Positions 10,683-21,222 of a DNA stretch of 64,000 nucleotides are shown here, one piece after another; within the stretch, counting starts at the first letter, position 1, and every line of letters starts with the position of its first letter. Below the pieces are notes generated by a model. The model was not told the DNA's origin, ran no database searches, and saw only the letters and a program-made list of their open reading frames with translations. Origin of the DNA: Candidatus Rokuibacteriota bacterium (GTDB lineage: Bacteria > Methylomirabilota > Methylomirabilia > Rokubacteriales > CSP1-6); NCBI GenBank assembly GCA_003220265.1, contig QHRW01000108.1:28944-92943 (forward strand), given 5' to 3'. The translations under genes and the position numbers were made by a program.

Positions 10683-11612
10683 GTGGCGACGACCGAGCGC
10701 GTGCGCGAGATCCTGAGCTGGTACGGCAGCGATAGCCCGGGGACCCTGACCAACCTCGCGCGGCTGCTGAGCGCGGGGGTGCTCGGCGGCACCGGCAAGA
10801 TGGTGATCCTGCCGGTCGACCAGGGCTTCGAGCACGGTCCCGCGCGGAGCTTCGCGGTCAACCCGGCCGGCTACGATCCGCGCTATCACTTCCAGCTCGC
10901 CATCGAGGCCGGCTGCAGCGCCTACGCCGCGCCGCTGGGCTTCCTGGAAGCGGGCGCCCGCGAGTTCGCGGGCCAGATCCCGCTCATCCTCAAGCTGAAC
11001 AACCACGACGTCCTCTACGAGGAGAAGGACCCGGAGCAGGCGGTCACGGGCTCGGTGCGCGACGCTCTGCGCCTGGGCTGCGTGGCCATCGGCTACACGA
11101 TCTATCCCGGCTCCAGCGCGCGGCTCGAGATGTACAGCACGCTGCGCGCCCTCGGCGAGGAGGCCAAGGCCAACGGCCTCGCGGTGGTGGTGTGGTCCTA
11201 TCCGCGCGGCTCGGGGCTCTCCAAGGAAGGCGAGACCGGCATCGACGTCACCGCCTACGCCGCGCACATCGCCGCCCAGCTCGGCGCGCACGTGGTGAAG
11301 GTGAAGCTGCCCTCGGCCCATCTCGAGCAGGCGGCGGCCAAGAAGGTGTACGAGAAGGAGGCCGTGCCGGTCGGCACGCTGGCCGAGCGCGTGCGCCACG
11401 TCGTGCAGTCCACCTTCAACGGCCGGCGAGTCGTCATCTTCTCGGGCGGGCCGGCGGTCGGCGACGAGCAGGTGTTCGACGAGGTCCGCGCCATCCGCGA
11501 CGGTGGCGGGTTCGGCTCGATCATCGGCCGCAACTCCTTCCAGCGGAAGAAGCCCGACGCGCTCAAGTTCCTGGGCACCATCATGGGCATCTACGCCGGC
11601 ACCCAGAAGTGA
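10683..11612 (+). CDS. fbaB: Class I fructose-bisphosphate aldolase (DhnA/FbaB family)
   Basis: A 309-residue TIM-barrel aldolase that cleaves fructose 1,6-bisphosphate to triose phosphates through a Schiff-base lysine. Family features are MVILPVDQGFEHGPARSF near residue 40, PLILKLNNHD, the HVVKVKLPS strand containing the Schiff-base lysine, and VVIFSGGPAVGD near the phosphate site. GTG start at 10683 is supported by GAGGAGGAA upstream. It lies 57 nt after the glucosidase and overlaps the glucokinase start, so the three form a sugar-use operon. Confidence 0.87.
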   Translation: MATTERVREILSWYGSDSPGTLTNLARLLSAGVLGGTGKMVILPVDQGFEHGPARSFAVNPAGYDPRYHFQLAIEAGCSAYAAPLGFLEAGAREFAGQIPLILKLNNHDVLYEEKDPEQAVTGSVRDALRLGCVAIGYTIYPGSSARLEMYSTLRALGEEAKANGLAVVVWSYPRGSGLSKEGETGIDVTAYAAHIAAQLGAHVVKVKLPSAHLEQAAAKKVYEKEAVPVGTLAERVRHVVQSTFNGRRVVIFSGGPAVGDEQVFDEVRAIRDGGGFGSIIGRNSFQRKKPDALKFLGTIMGIYAGTQK

Positions 11613-12592
11613 TCGTCCTCGCCGGTGACGTGGGCGGCACCAAGACCGACCTGGCGCTGTTCGACAAGGACGCGCGCGGCCGCCTCACGATGGTCCGGGA
11701 CGGGACCTTGCGGAGCGCGGACTTCGTCTCGCTCGAGCTCGCGATCGAGCGGTTCCTCGACGGCGGCCCGCGGTCGACCATCGCGGCGGCGTGTCTCGGC
11801 GTGGCGGGGCCGGTGGTGGACGGCCGCTGCCAGGCCACGAACCTGCCCTGGGTCGTCGACGAGCGGCTGCTGACCTATGCGATCCCCGCGCCCAAGGTGA
11901 AGCTGCTCAACGACCTCGAGGTCGCCGCCCACGGCGTGCTGGGCCTGCCCGAGGAGGACCTGCGCACGCTCCAGGCCGGGCGACCGCGCCGCGGCAACCT
12001 CGTGCTGATCGCCGCGGGCACGGGGCTGGGCGAGGCCATCATCGTCCGCGACGGCGAGCGGCGCCTGGTCATCGCCAGCGAGGGCGGCCACGGCGATCTG
12101 GCGGCGCGCAACGAGCTCGAGGACGACCTGCTGCGCTACCTGCGCAAGGAGTTCGGCCGGGTGTCCTACGAGCGCGTGCTGGCCGGCCCGGGCCTTTACA
12201 ACGTCTACCGGTTCCTGCGCGACACCGGCTGGGCCAAGGAGGCGCCGGAGGTGGCCGAGCGGATGCGGACCGACAATCCGAGCGCGGTCGTCACCGAGAT
12301 GGGACTGGCCAAGCGCGACGCGCTCTGCGACAAGGCCCTCGACGTGTTCGTCGGCATCTACGGCGCGGAGGCGGGGAACCTCGCGCTCAAGGCCATGGCC
12401 ATCGGTGGCGTGCTGGTGGGCGGCGGCATCGCGCCGCGCATGATCGAGCGGATCGCCTCCGGCGGCTTCGTGGCGTCCTTCCGCGACAAGGGCCGGCTGA
12501 CGCCGCTGATGGAATCACTGCCGATCCACGTCTCGCTCAACCCCCGCGCCCCCCTCTTCGGCGCCGCCCACGTCGCCGCCGAGATGGTCTAG
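11609..12592 (+). CDS. glk: Glucokinase (Glk family)
   Basis: A 327-residue ATP-dependent hexokinase-fold enzyme that phosphorylates glucose. GTG start at 11609 overlaps the aldolase stop (GTGA). Visible motifs are the phosphate-binding GDVGGTKTDLALFD at the N-terminus, LLNDLEVAAHGVLGL with the catalytic Asp, LIAAGTGLGEA, ASEGGHGDLAARNELE and the adenosine-site AIGGVLVGGGIAPRM. This is the Glk rather than the ROK layout. It completes a glucosidase-aldolase-glucokinase set. Confidence 0.88.
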   Translation: MIVLAGDVGGTKTDLALFDKDARGRLTMVRDGTLRSADFVSLELAIERFLDGGPRSTIAAACLGVAGPVVDGRCQATNLPWVVDERLLTYAIPAPKVKLLNDLEVAAHGVLGLPEEDLRTLQAGRPRRGNLVLIAAGTGLGEAIIVRDGERRLVIASEGGHGDLAARNELEDDLLRYLRKEFGRVSYERVLAGPGLYNVYRFLRDTGWAKEAPEVAERMRTDNPSAVVTEMGLAKRDALCDKALDVFVGIYGAEAGNLALKAMAIGGVLVGGGIAPRMIERIASGGFVASFRDKGRLTPLMESLPIHVSLNPRAPLFGAAHVAAEMV

Positions 12593-12609
12593 GGAACGAG
12601 GGGCGCGAC

Positions 12610-12639
12610 GGCTACGCCGTAGGGGCCCTTCGAGGCCCC
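12610..12639. repeat. Short double-hairpin element between convergent genes (possible bidirectional terminator)
   Basis: Two adjacent hairpins: ACGGC-TA-CGCCGT, then GGGGCC-CTTCGA-GGCCCC (12622-12639). They lie between the convergent glk and histidine-kinase genes. The second hairpin closely matches the second hairpin of the longer dispersed element at 41284, 55730 and 34466, so this looks like a shortened member. Confidence 0.55.
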
Positions 12640-15318
12640 CTAATCAATAGTCTCTCCTCCGTCGTCGCTGTCGATCTTCAAGGGCAGCGTGACGGTGAAG
12701 GTCGCGCCGCGGCCGACCTTGCTCTCCACGTCGATCGTCCCGCCGTGGCTCTGCACGATGCCGAGGCTCACCGACAGCCCCAGCCCGGTGCCGCTCACCT
12801 CGGGCTTGGTGGTGAAGAACGGATCGAAGATGCGGCCGAGCACGTCGGGCGGGATGCCGGGCCCGCTGTCCTCGAAGGCGATGCGCAGGTTGTCGGTGCC
12901 GGCGGTGGTGCGGATCTTCAGCGTGCCGCCGTCCTTCATCGCGTACACGGCGTTGTTGATGATGTTGAGGAAGACCTGCTTGATGCGCGGCACGTCCATC
13001 TCCGCCATCGGCAGGTCCTCGCCGTACGATTCGGTGACGGTGATGGCGCCGAAGGCGCCCTGCCGCCGGATCATGGCGACCACCTGCTCGAGCACCAGGT
13101 TGACGTCGGCGGGCTCCGGCATGAAGTCGCGCTGGCGGCTGAACTGCAGCAGGTCGCGCACGATGTCGCGCGCGCGCGAGGCCTCCTCCTGGATCAGGTT
13201 CAGCTCCTCGCGCATCGGGTCCTCGGCGGGCAGCCGCTCGGCGATGAAGGAGGCGAAGCCGAGCACCGTCGTGAGCGGGTTGTTGATCTCGTGCGCGATG
13301 TTGGCGGCCAGCTCACCGATGGCGGCGAGCTTCGTGGATTGCACGAGCTGGGCTTGCGTCTGCTTGAGCTCGGCCATCTGCTGCTTGACGCCCTCGTAGA
13401 GCCGCGAGTTCTCCACGGCGAGCGCGCCCTGCAGCGCGATACCTTCGGCCAGCCGCAGCTCGTCGGCCGTGAAGCGATGCGCGTCGTTCAGCCACAGGAC
13501 CGAGAAGCCGCCGATGAGCTCCTCCTTCCAGTAGATCGGCTGGATGAGCATCGACTTGTGGGCGACGGCCTGCGCGGCGGGCATGCGGCTCCACGCCTCG
13601 CCCTGGCTGTCGGCGGCCACGATCGGGCCGCTGGTCGCCATGAGGGTCTGGATCACCGGGTCGTCGAGAGTGATCACCTGCGCGACCGGCGTGCGCAGCA
13701 CGTCCTTGGGGATGTGGTAGCCGACCAGCGGCACGAAGTGGGTGCGCTCGGGCGCCAGCAGCCACGCCACGCCCATGTCCCCGCCGAGCGCGCGCACCAT
13801 CTCGCGGGTGGCGCGGCGCAGGACCTCGGAGAGATCGAGCGTGGCGCCGATGGCCTGGCTGACCGAGACGAGCGTCTCGGTGTGACGCAGGCGAAGCTGC
13901 GTCTCCTCATAGAGCCGTGCGTTGCGGATGGCGACGGCGGCCGAGGTGGCCAGCGCCTGCACCAGCGCCACTTCCTCCAACGTGAACTCGCGGCGCTGCC
14001 GCTGGACGCCCACGAGGACGCCGACCGGCGTGTCCTCGAGCAGCAGCGGCACCGCGACGAGCGACTCGAGGCCCTCGGCCTTGGCCCAGTCGCGCTCCTT
14101 CAGCCGCGGATCGACCTGCAGGTCGGCGATGACCAGCGGCGCCAGGTGCTCCATCACCCAGCCGACGATGCCCTCGCCCGGATCGAAGTGGCGCTTGCGG
14201 TCGTCCGGCGCCTCGGCCAGCCCGGCCTGGGCGTGCAGCCGATAGTCGCCGGGGCCTTCCTGCAGCCAGATGCGAACGACGTCGAGGCTGACCCGGCTGC
14301 GCACGAGCTCGGTGAAGCGCTGCAGGACGTCGGTGAGGCGCAGCGTGGAGGCCAGCAGGTGGCCGGCCTCGACGAGACTCTGCTGCTCGGCGGCGCGCTG
14401 GACGACGCCGTCGTAGAGGCGCGCGTTCTCGACGGCGATGGCCACCTGGTTGGCCACGATGTTGAGCAGCTGCTCCTCGTCGGCCTTGGCGCCGGGCGGC
14501 AGCACGTGGCGCGCGGTCATCACGCCGAGCGGGCGGCCGCGCACCGCCAGCGGCAGCGTCCAGTCGACCTCCGTCCACTCGTCGCCGGGCGCCACGCCGG
14601 CCCCGGCCAGCACGCTGCGCGGCCGCTCGGCGGCGTCGCCGCTCACCGCCACCTTCACGTCGGCCTCGGAGAGCTCCACCGCCAGGCTGCGCGTGCCGAG
14701 CGCGCGCGAGAGCGCGCCCAGGAGCTGCTCGAGCATGGGCGTGACGCCGACCTCGGAGGTGATGTCCTGCACCGCGCGGTGCAGGTCGGCGAGCTGGGTG
14801 GCGCGGCGCACGAAGTGCTGGTTGAGGCGCTTGAGCTCCTCGACCTGGTTGACGAGCCGGTAGACGAGCCGCTGGTTGAGCTCGCGGAGATAGATGCCCG
14901 CCTCGCGCTCCTCCACGTGCTCGCGCTTGCCGTGCAGGAACTCCTCGACCTGCTTCGGGAAGGCGTCCACGTCGATCGGCTTCTGGATGTAGCCGTCGCA
15001 GCCGGCCACCAGCGTGCGCTGCCGGTCGCCCTCCATCGCGTAGGCGGTGACCGCGATGACCGGCGTGTTGGCGAAGGCCGGGAACGACTTGATGACCGCC
15101 ACCACCTCGTAGCCGTCGATCGCCGGCAGGTTGACGTCCAGCAGGATCAGCGAGGGCTCCTCGCGAATGGCGGCCTCGATGCCGGCCAGGCCGTCCTCGG
15201 CGTCCACGATGCTGTAGCCCTCGGCCTCGAGGATCGCGCGCACGAGCATGCGGTTCTCGCGGTTGTCCTCGATGTAGAGGATCTTGGCCTTCCTGGCGTC
15301 GCGACGGCTGATCGGCAT
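12640..15318 (-). CDS. Hybrid histidine kinase: receiver, three GAF domains, HisKA, HATPase
   Basis: An 892-residue cytosolic sensor kinase with an N-terminal receiver. Phospho-acceptor Asp is D61 (LILLDVNLP), with lysine in GYIQKPIDVD. A coiled segment leads to GAF-type repeats at roughly 195-335, 365-505 and 530-660, each ending in a VAVENARLYDG-like helix. The HisKA core is NIAHEINNPLTTVLGF with His in AHE; the ATPase has DSGPGIPPDVLGRIFDPFF and GTGLGLSVSLGIV. No membrane segment is present, so it senses internal ligands through the GAF domains. It follows another kinase gene on the same strand (13 nt apart), implying a phosphorelay in which that kinase may phosphorylate the receiver. Confidence 0.87.
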   Translation of the reverse strand: MPISRRDARKAKILYIEDNRENRMLVRAILEAEGYSIVDAEDGLAGIEAAIREEPSLILLDVNLPAIDGYEVVAVIKSFPAFANTPVIAVTAYAMEGDRQRTLVAGCDGYIQKPIDVDAFPKQVEEFLHGKREHVEEREAGIYLRELNQRLVYRLVNQVEELKRLNQHFVRRATQLADLHRAVQDITSEVGVTPMLEQLLGALSRALGTRSLAVELSEADVKVAVSGDAAERPRSVLAGAGVAPGDEWTEVDWTLPLAVRGRPLGVMTARHVLPPGAKADEEQLLNIVANQVAIAVENARLYDGVVQRAAEQQSLVEAGHLLASTLRLTDVLQRFTELVRSRVSLDVVRIWLQEGPGDYRLHAQAGLAEAPDDRKRHFDPGEGIVGWVMEHLAPLVIADLQVDPRLKERDWAKAEGLESLVAVPLLLEDTPVGVLVGVQRQRREFTLEEVALVQALATSAAVAIRNARLYEETQLRLRHTETLVSVSQAIGATLDLSEVLRRATREMVRALGGDMGVAWLLAPERTHFVPLVGYHIPKDVLRTPVAQVITLDDPVIQTLMATSGPIVAADSQGEAWSRMPAAQAVAHKSMLIQPIYWKEELIGGFSVLWLNDAHRFTADELRLAEGIALQGALAVENSRLYEGVKQQMAELKQTQAQLVQSTKLAAIGELAANIAHEINNPLTTVLGFASFIAERLPAEDPMREELNLIQEEASRARDIVRDLLQFSRQRDFMPEPADVNLVLEQVVAMIRRQGAFGAITVTESYGEDLPMAEMDVPRIKQVFLNIINNAVYAMKDGGTLKIRTTAGTDNLRIAFEDSGPGIPPDVLGRIFDPFFTTKPEVSGTGLGLSVSLGIVQSHGGTIDVESKVGRGATFTVTLPLKIDSDDGGETID

Positions 15319-15331
15319 GCTGGTTGGCCCT

Positions 15332-17465
<2,134 letters not shown>

Positions 17466-17479
<14 letters not shown>

Positions 17480-18122
17480 GACCGTTCCCCTCGGACGGAT
17501 CGAGAGGAAGGTAGACCTTGTCCCTCCGGCGGACCGCCTCGATCTCGTCCCTGAGGATGCCGAAGATCATGAGGTCCCAGTAGCGCTCGCCGTCGAAGCC
17601 CGCCTGGCGGAGGATGCCCTCCTGGCGGAAGCCGTTGCGCCGCAGAGAGTTCATGCTGAGCACGTTGTACTCGTAGACCTTCGCCTCGAGACGCCGCAGG
17701 CCGAGGACGTCGACGCCATAGTAGGAGATGAGTTTACCCGCTTCGATGCCGAAACCGCGCTTCATTGCGCGCATATCGGCGATGATCGTCTCCAGAAACG
17801 CGTAGCCCTCCAGCAGGTGGATGTTGAACAGGCGCACGACCCCCACCGGTTTGGTCCAGCCCTGGTAGGCCTCGACCACGAGGGCCACCTGGGTGGGATC
17901 GGTGAGGATGGCCTCGTAGAACGCGGGCGCCTTGTCCCACACGTGCTTGTAGGCGTGCATGAACTCGCTGCCAACCATGCGCTCGAGGAAGGGATCGTCG
18001 ACCCATGTCGAGAGATGGTCGAGATCCTGCGGGGTCATGGTGCGGAGGTACACACGGGTCCCGCGTGAGATGACGACGCCCCGCTCGGCAGGGCGGGGAT
18101 GCGACCCGGACGGGGTGTCCAC
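17466..18122 (-). CDS. GNAT-family N-acetyltransferase
   Basis: An acyltransferase of the RimJ/RimL-like type: YLRTMTPQDLDHLSTW opens the fold, MKRGFGIEAGKLISYYGVDVLGLRRLEAKVYEYN contains the acetyl-CoA-binding helix region, and SMNSLRRNGFRQEGILRQ the final conserved helix. GTG 18122 is chosen because a GGAG lies 9 nt upstream and it keeps the first beta strand; ATG 18038 is the conservative alternative. It precedes the two histidine kinases on the same strand. RimJ-like enzymes acetylate protein N-termini or small amines; the acceptor here is unknown. Confidence 0.75.
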
Positions 18123-18142
18123 CCCAGGGTGCTCCACCGTGT

Positions 18143-18274
18143 TCACATTCCGGTGCCGGTCGAGAGCGCGAAGGCGGCGACCGTCACCGCCTGGAGGTCG
18201 ACCACCACCCGGGCGAGGGCCTCGCCCGCCTCCGGCGTTTGCCGATCCTGCCGCCCCATCGCGACGGCGTTCAT
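18143..18274 (-). CDS. Small hypothetical protein (43 aa)
   Basis: An ATG-started 43-codon frame with strongly GC-biased third positions, as in neighbouring real genes. It reads MNAVAMGRQDRQTPEAGEAL, then a short hydrophobic stretch around VVVDLQAVTVAAFALSTG. A purine-rich GGAAGGGA lies ~11 nt upstream. It sits between the secreted protein and the acetyltransferase on the same strand. No family recognised; it could be a chance frame. Confidence 0.35.
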   Translation of the reverse strand: MNAVAMGRQDRQTPEAGEALARVVVDLQAVTVAAFALSTGTGM

Positions 18275-18297
18275 GACGCGCGAATTCCCTTCCGCGT

Positions 18298-19026
18298 CTA
18301 GAATACGATCTCCACCCGGACGTTCGCATAGCCGAGGGACAGCTCGTCCTTGTCGATCTTGATGAGGCCGCCGTCGTCGGCAAGGTAGAAGGTGTCCATG
18401 GCCTTGCCGGGCTTCTTCTTCTTGCCGCTCTCGTCGAGCGCGAAGGGCAGCCGGAAGACGCCACCGAACGATGCCGCCGGGAACATCTCCGGCGTCAGTC
18501 CGGGAAAGTAGGACCCGACGTACGCCACCGGCACGCCCAGGACGTCCGTGGGCGCCACCGTCCCGTCGGTGATCCGGATGAGCGGCAGCATCTTGCCACT
18601 GGCGTCGGCCTCGACCTGCATATCGGCGTGGAACTTCCCGGTCATCACGACCATCTCCGGGGCGTCGGCGGCGTTATCGGTGTTGACGACGACGGCGAAC
18701 CCACCGATGAACGCTCCGGTGCCCGTCTGTATCGCCACATCACTCTCGGCGAATGCCGTGACCGTGCATGAGGCACCAGTCGGCAGACTGAACATCTGCA
18801 ACAGTCCGATCAGCGCCGTCGGACAGATCCCCGTGCCGATCTGCGCCGTGCCCTGCAAGGCGGCGGACGCCGTCCGCTGGGTGGGCCTCGCCAGGTTGTC
18901 CAGTCTCATGTTCTCGGTCAACTCGTACAGCGTGGCCCCGCCCGCACTGGCCGCCGCCGGCACCCCGGCAAACGCCAGGCTCGCCAAGCCGAGAATCGCG
19001 ACCATCCGGTTCGTCGTCGGGCTCAT
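18298..19026 (-). CDS. Secreted protein of unknown function
   Basis: A 242-residue protein with a clear Sec signal peptide (hydrophobic AILGLASLAFAGVPAAASA, cleavage after ASA). The mature part is rich in Gly, Ala, Val and Thr and looks beta-stranded; two cysteines (ICPT and SCTV) could form a disulfide. A Lys run (SGKKKKPGKAM) interrupts the C-terminal third. ATG 19026 has AGGAG 8 nt upstream. An unusually AT-rich promoter and ~108-nt leader precede it, unlike the surrounding DNA. No family recognised. Confidence 0.6.
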   Translation of the reverse strand: MSPTTNRMVAILGLASLAFAGVPAAASAGGATLYELTENMRLDNLARPTQRTASAALQGTAQIGTGICPTALIGLLQMFSLPTGASCTVTAFAESDVAIQTGTGAFIGGFAVVVNTDNAADAPEMVVMTGKFHADMQVEADASGKMLPLIRITDGTVAPTDVLGVPVAYVGSYFPGLTPEMFPAASFGGVFRLPFALDESGKKKKPGKAMDTFYLADDGGLIKIDKDELSLGYANVRVEIVF

Positions 19027-19084
19027 CGGTCGATCTCCTGTCCGCCGTCGGCTCTTCCTGCTCGCCGTTACTGGGCGGTCTATG

Positions 19085-19168
19085 GCCCGCTATTGCGGGC
19101 GCTTTCAGTGAGGCAAGGACAATACCAAGCCCGGCGCGAAATTATAACTGTCTAATACATATGCCTAA
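19085..19168 (-). promoter_or_regulatory. AT-rich sigma-70 promoter and leader hairpin of the secreted-protein gene
   Basis: On the reverse strand TTAGGC (19168-19163), 16 bp, then a perfect TATAAT (19146-19141) in an island far more AT-rich than the rest of the window. The transcript would have a ~108-nt leader containing a 6-bp hairpin GCCCGC-AATA-GCGGGC (19085-19100). The rest of the 19027-19260 gap shows nothing recognisable. Confidence 0.6.
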
Positions 19169-19260
19169 AAATATCAGGACCGGGTCCGTGCCGGCGCCGC
19201 GGGCGGGTGATTACTTTCCGCAGACCTGCGACGCCGTGACACCGACCGGCTAGGAAATGA

Positions 19261-20034
19261 TCAGCGGTACGAAGGCTCGTCGTCCTCCGCGGCGCGGGTC
19301 CACGCCACCAGGCTGATGCCGGCGAGGAAGGTCTCGCGCGTCTCCAGGACCTCGAAGCCGGCCTCGCCCAGCGCGGCGCGGAACTGCTCGCGGCTGAGAT
19401 AGCGCGGCTGGACGCTGCGGAACAGGTCGAAGAGCGCGGTCGGCACCAGCCAGCGCAGCGACCGCATCGCGTCGAGCCACCCGCGGCGCGCGCGGACGTC
19501 CGTGAAGATGCGCCGCACGTGTGCCGGCCGCTCGTACGTGAGGAAGAGCGCGTGGCCGCCGGGCCGCAGCGCGCGACGGCAGGCGGCCAGGAGCGCGCGC
19601 GGATCGGGGTGCCAGTAGAGCGTGTGCATGCTCACGACCACGTCGAACGTGCCGGCTCCGGGCAGCGCACCCGTGGCGGCGTCGAGGTGGTGAAAGCTGA
19701 GCGAGAGGCCGCTGTCGCGATGGTTGCGCCGGGCCACCGCCACCAGGTGCTCGATCGGATCGATGGCCACGACCGACCACCCGCGCCGGGCCAGGCGTTC
19801 GGCCACGGTGCCCACGCCGCAGGAGACGTCGAGCACGCGCGTGCCACTCGGCGATCCCGGCGCCGCCCCGCGGCCGACGAGCGCGACGATCTCGTCGAGC
19901 AGCGCCTCGTAGGGACCGAAGCCGCGGACGATCGCCTCGTAGGTCAGGCCGTAGCCGAGCGCGATCAGCCGCTCGAGCGTCGCCTGCGTCGCCGGGACCC
20001 GTTCAGCCATCGAGCCCGCCAGCTCCATCGCCAT
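19261..20034 (-). CDS. SAM-dependent class I methyltransferase
   Basis: A 257-residue methyltransferase. Motif I is VLDVSCGVGTVAERLARRGW, motif II VVAIDPIEHLVAVARR, and the catalytic-strand region is FDVVVSMHTLYWHPDP with the following ALRPGGHALFLTYERP. The ~55-residue N-terminal helical segment (YGLTYEAIVRGFGPYEALLDE) resembles that of its neighbour, so the two are tandem duplicates that have diverged. Substrate unknown; the YGLTYEAIVRGFGPY helix may form its lid. Confidence 0.78.
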   Translation of the reverse strand: MAMELAGSMAERVPATQATLERLIALGYGLTYEAIVRGFGPYEALLDEIVALVGRGAAPGSPSGTRVLDVSCGVGTVAERLARRGWSVVAIDPIEHLVAVARRNHRDSGLSLSFHHLDAATGALPGAGTFDVVVSMHTLYWHPDPRALLAACRRALRPGGHALFLTYERPAHVRRIFTDVRARRGWLDAMRSLRWLVPTALFDLFRSVQPRYLSREQFRAALGEAGFEVLETRETFLAGISLVAWTRAAEDDEPSYR

Positions 20035-20838
20035 CTACTCCGCGCTCTTCCTGGCCCACAGCAGCAGGCTGGCGCCGTTGAGGAACGTCCGGCGCGCCTC
20101 GAGCACCGTGAAGCCGGCCGCGCGGAGATTGGCCGCGAACTCCTGCTCGCTCCAGTAATGCGGGCCGATGCTCCGCCGCGCCGCCTCGAACAGCGAGTGC
20201 GGCAGCAGCCACAGAAAGAGGCAGCGGAGCGCGGCGCCGAGGCCCTCGCGCCGGCGCAGCTCGGCGAACGTGCCCGCGACGTCGGCGCGCCGCGTGTGGT
20301 TCACGAACACGGCGTGCCCGCCCGGCTTGAGAACGCGGTGGACGTGGGCGAGCAGCGCGCGGGGATCGGGCTGCGCGTACAGCGAGTGCACGTTGACGAC
20401 CTGGTCGAACGTTCCGTCGCGGAACGTCTTGTTGGTGAACAGGTCGCCCTGGCTGAAGGCGAGATTGGCGAGGCGCTTGGCCCGCCGCTTCTCGCGCGCC
20501 AGCTCGACCAGCGCGCCGTACGGCTCCAGGCCTACGACCGAGAAGCCGGCCTCGGCGATGATGAACGTCAGGTTGCCGGGGCCGCAATCGACGTCGAGCA
20601 CGTGGACGTTGCGGCGGTCCGGCGTCCCCTTGGCCGAGGCGTCCACGAGCGCGAGGACCTCGGCCTGGAGCTTCTGGTAGGGGCCGAACTTCTCGAAGAT
20701 GTAGTCGTAGAGCAGGCCGTAGCCGACCGAGAGCATCCGGTCGACTCCCCACTGCAGCCCGCCGTGCACGGAGCTCATCACCACCTCCGCTGTGGCCGGA
20801 TTGCGAGCCTGAGCCCCGGGCTGCGGCGGTGTCGCCAT
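20035..20838 (-). CDS. SAM-dependent class I methyltransferase (tandem paralogue)
   Basis: A 267-residue paralogue of the downstream gene, directly abutting it (no intergenic base). Motif I is VLDVDCGPGNLTFIIAEAGF, motif II VVGLEPYGALVELARE, then FDQVVNVHSLYAQPDPRAL and VLKPGGHAVFVNHTRR. The N-terminal helical segment YGLLYDYIFEKFGPYQKL matches the paralogue. ATG 20838 lies 6 nt after the receiver gene on the same strand, suggesting a shared transcript with the signalling genes upstream. Substrate not determinable. Confidence 0.78.
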   Translation of the reverse strand: MATPPQPGAQARNPATAEVVMSSVHGGLQWGVDRMLSVGYGLLYDYIFEKFGPYQKLQAEVLALVDASAKGTPDRRNVHVLDVDCGPGNLTFIIAEAGFSVVGLEPYGALVELAREKRRAKRLANLAFSQGDLFTNKTFRDGTFDQVVNVHSLYAQPDPRALLAHVHRVLKPGGHAVFVNHTRRADVAGTFAELRRREGLGAALRCLFLWLLPHSLFEAARRSIGPHYWSEQEFAANLRAAGFTVLEARRTFLNGASLLLWARKSAE

Positions 20839-20844
20839 CGGCGC

Positions 20845-21222
20845 TCAGCCGCGGTCCGCGAGGACCTTCTCGACCGTCCCGCGCAACTCGTCGGATGTGA
20901 ATGGCTTGAGCAGGATCGCGTGGAAGCCCATGCGATTGGCCTCGTTGACGATCTCCGGCGTGCCGTGCCCGGTGACCAGCACCACGGCCATCGTGGGATG
21001 CAGCGTGCGTGCGTGCTCGAACACCTCGAAGCCGGACATCCCCGGCATCTTGTAGTCGAGCACCATGAGGTCGAAGGGCTCCTTGCGCATCAGCTCCACC
21101 GCGGTCTCGCCGCGGTTGGCGCCCTTGACCACGTAGCCCAGCGCCTGCAGCACGTTGACGCAGAGGACCACGACGGGGCCCGCGTCGTCGACGATGAGGA
21201 TCTTCTTCTTAGCCGCGTTCAA
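20845..21222 (-). CDS. Single-domain response regulator (CheY-like)
   Basis: A 125-residue stand-alone receiver. TTG start at 21222 overlaps the stop of the HD-GYP gene (TTGA), so translation is coupled. Sequence features are KKKILIVDDAGP (acidic pair), phospho-acceptor Asp in DLMVLDYKMPGMSG, Thr in VLVTGHG and Lys in AILLKPFTSDE. There is no output domain; it probably relays phosphate or binds a partner. Neighbours suggest it works with the HD-GYP regulator and the kinases encoded downstream. Confidence 0.82.
   Translation of the reverse strand: MNAAKKKILIVDDAGPVVVLCVNVLQALGYVVKGANRGETAVELMRKEPFDLMVLDYKMPGMSGFEVFEHARTLHPTMAVVLVTGHGTPEIVNEANRMGFHAILLKPFTSDELRGTVEKVLADRG

Noticed and set aside
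8148..11399. A 1083-codon reverse-strand open frame opposite the glucosidase and aldolase
   Set aside because: It is a shadow of high-GC coding sequence: rich in His, Arg, Ala and Val, without any family motif, and fully opposite well-supported genes.
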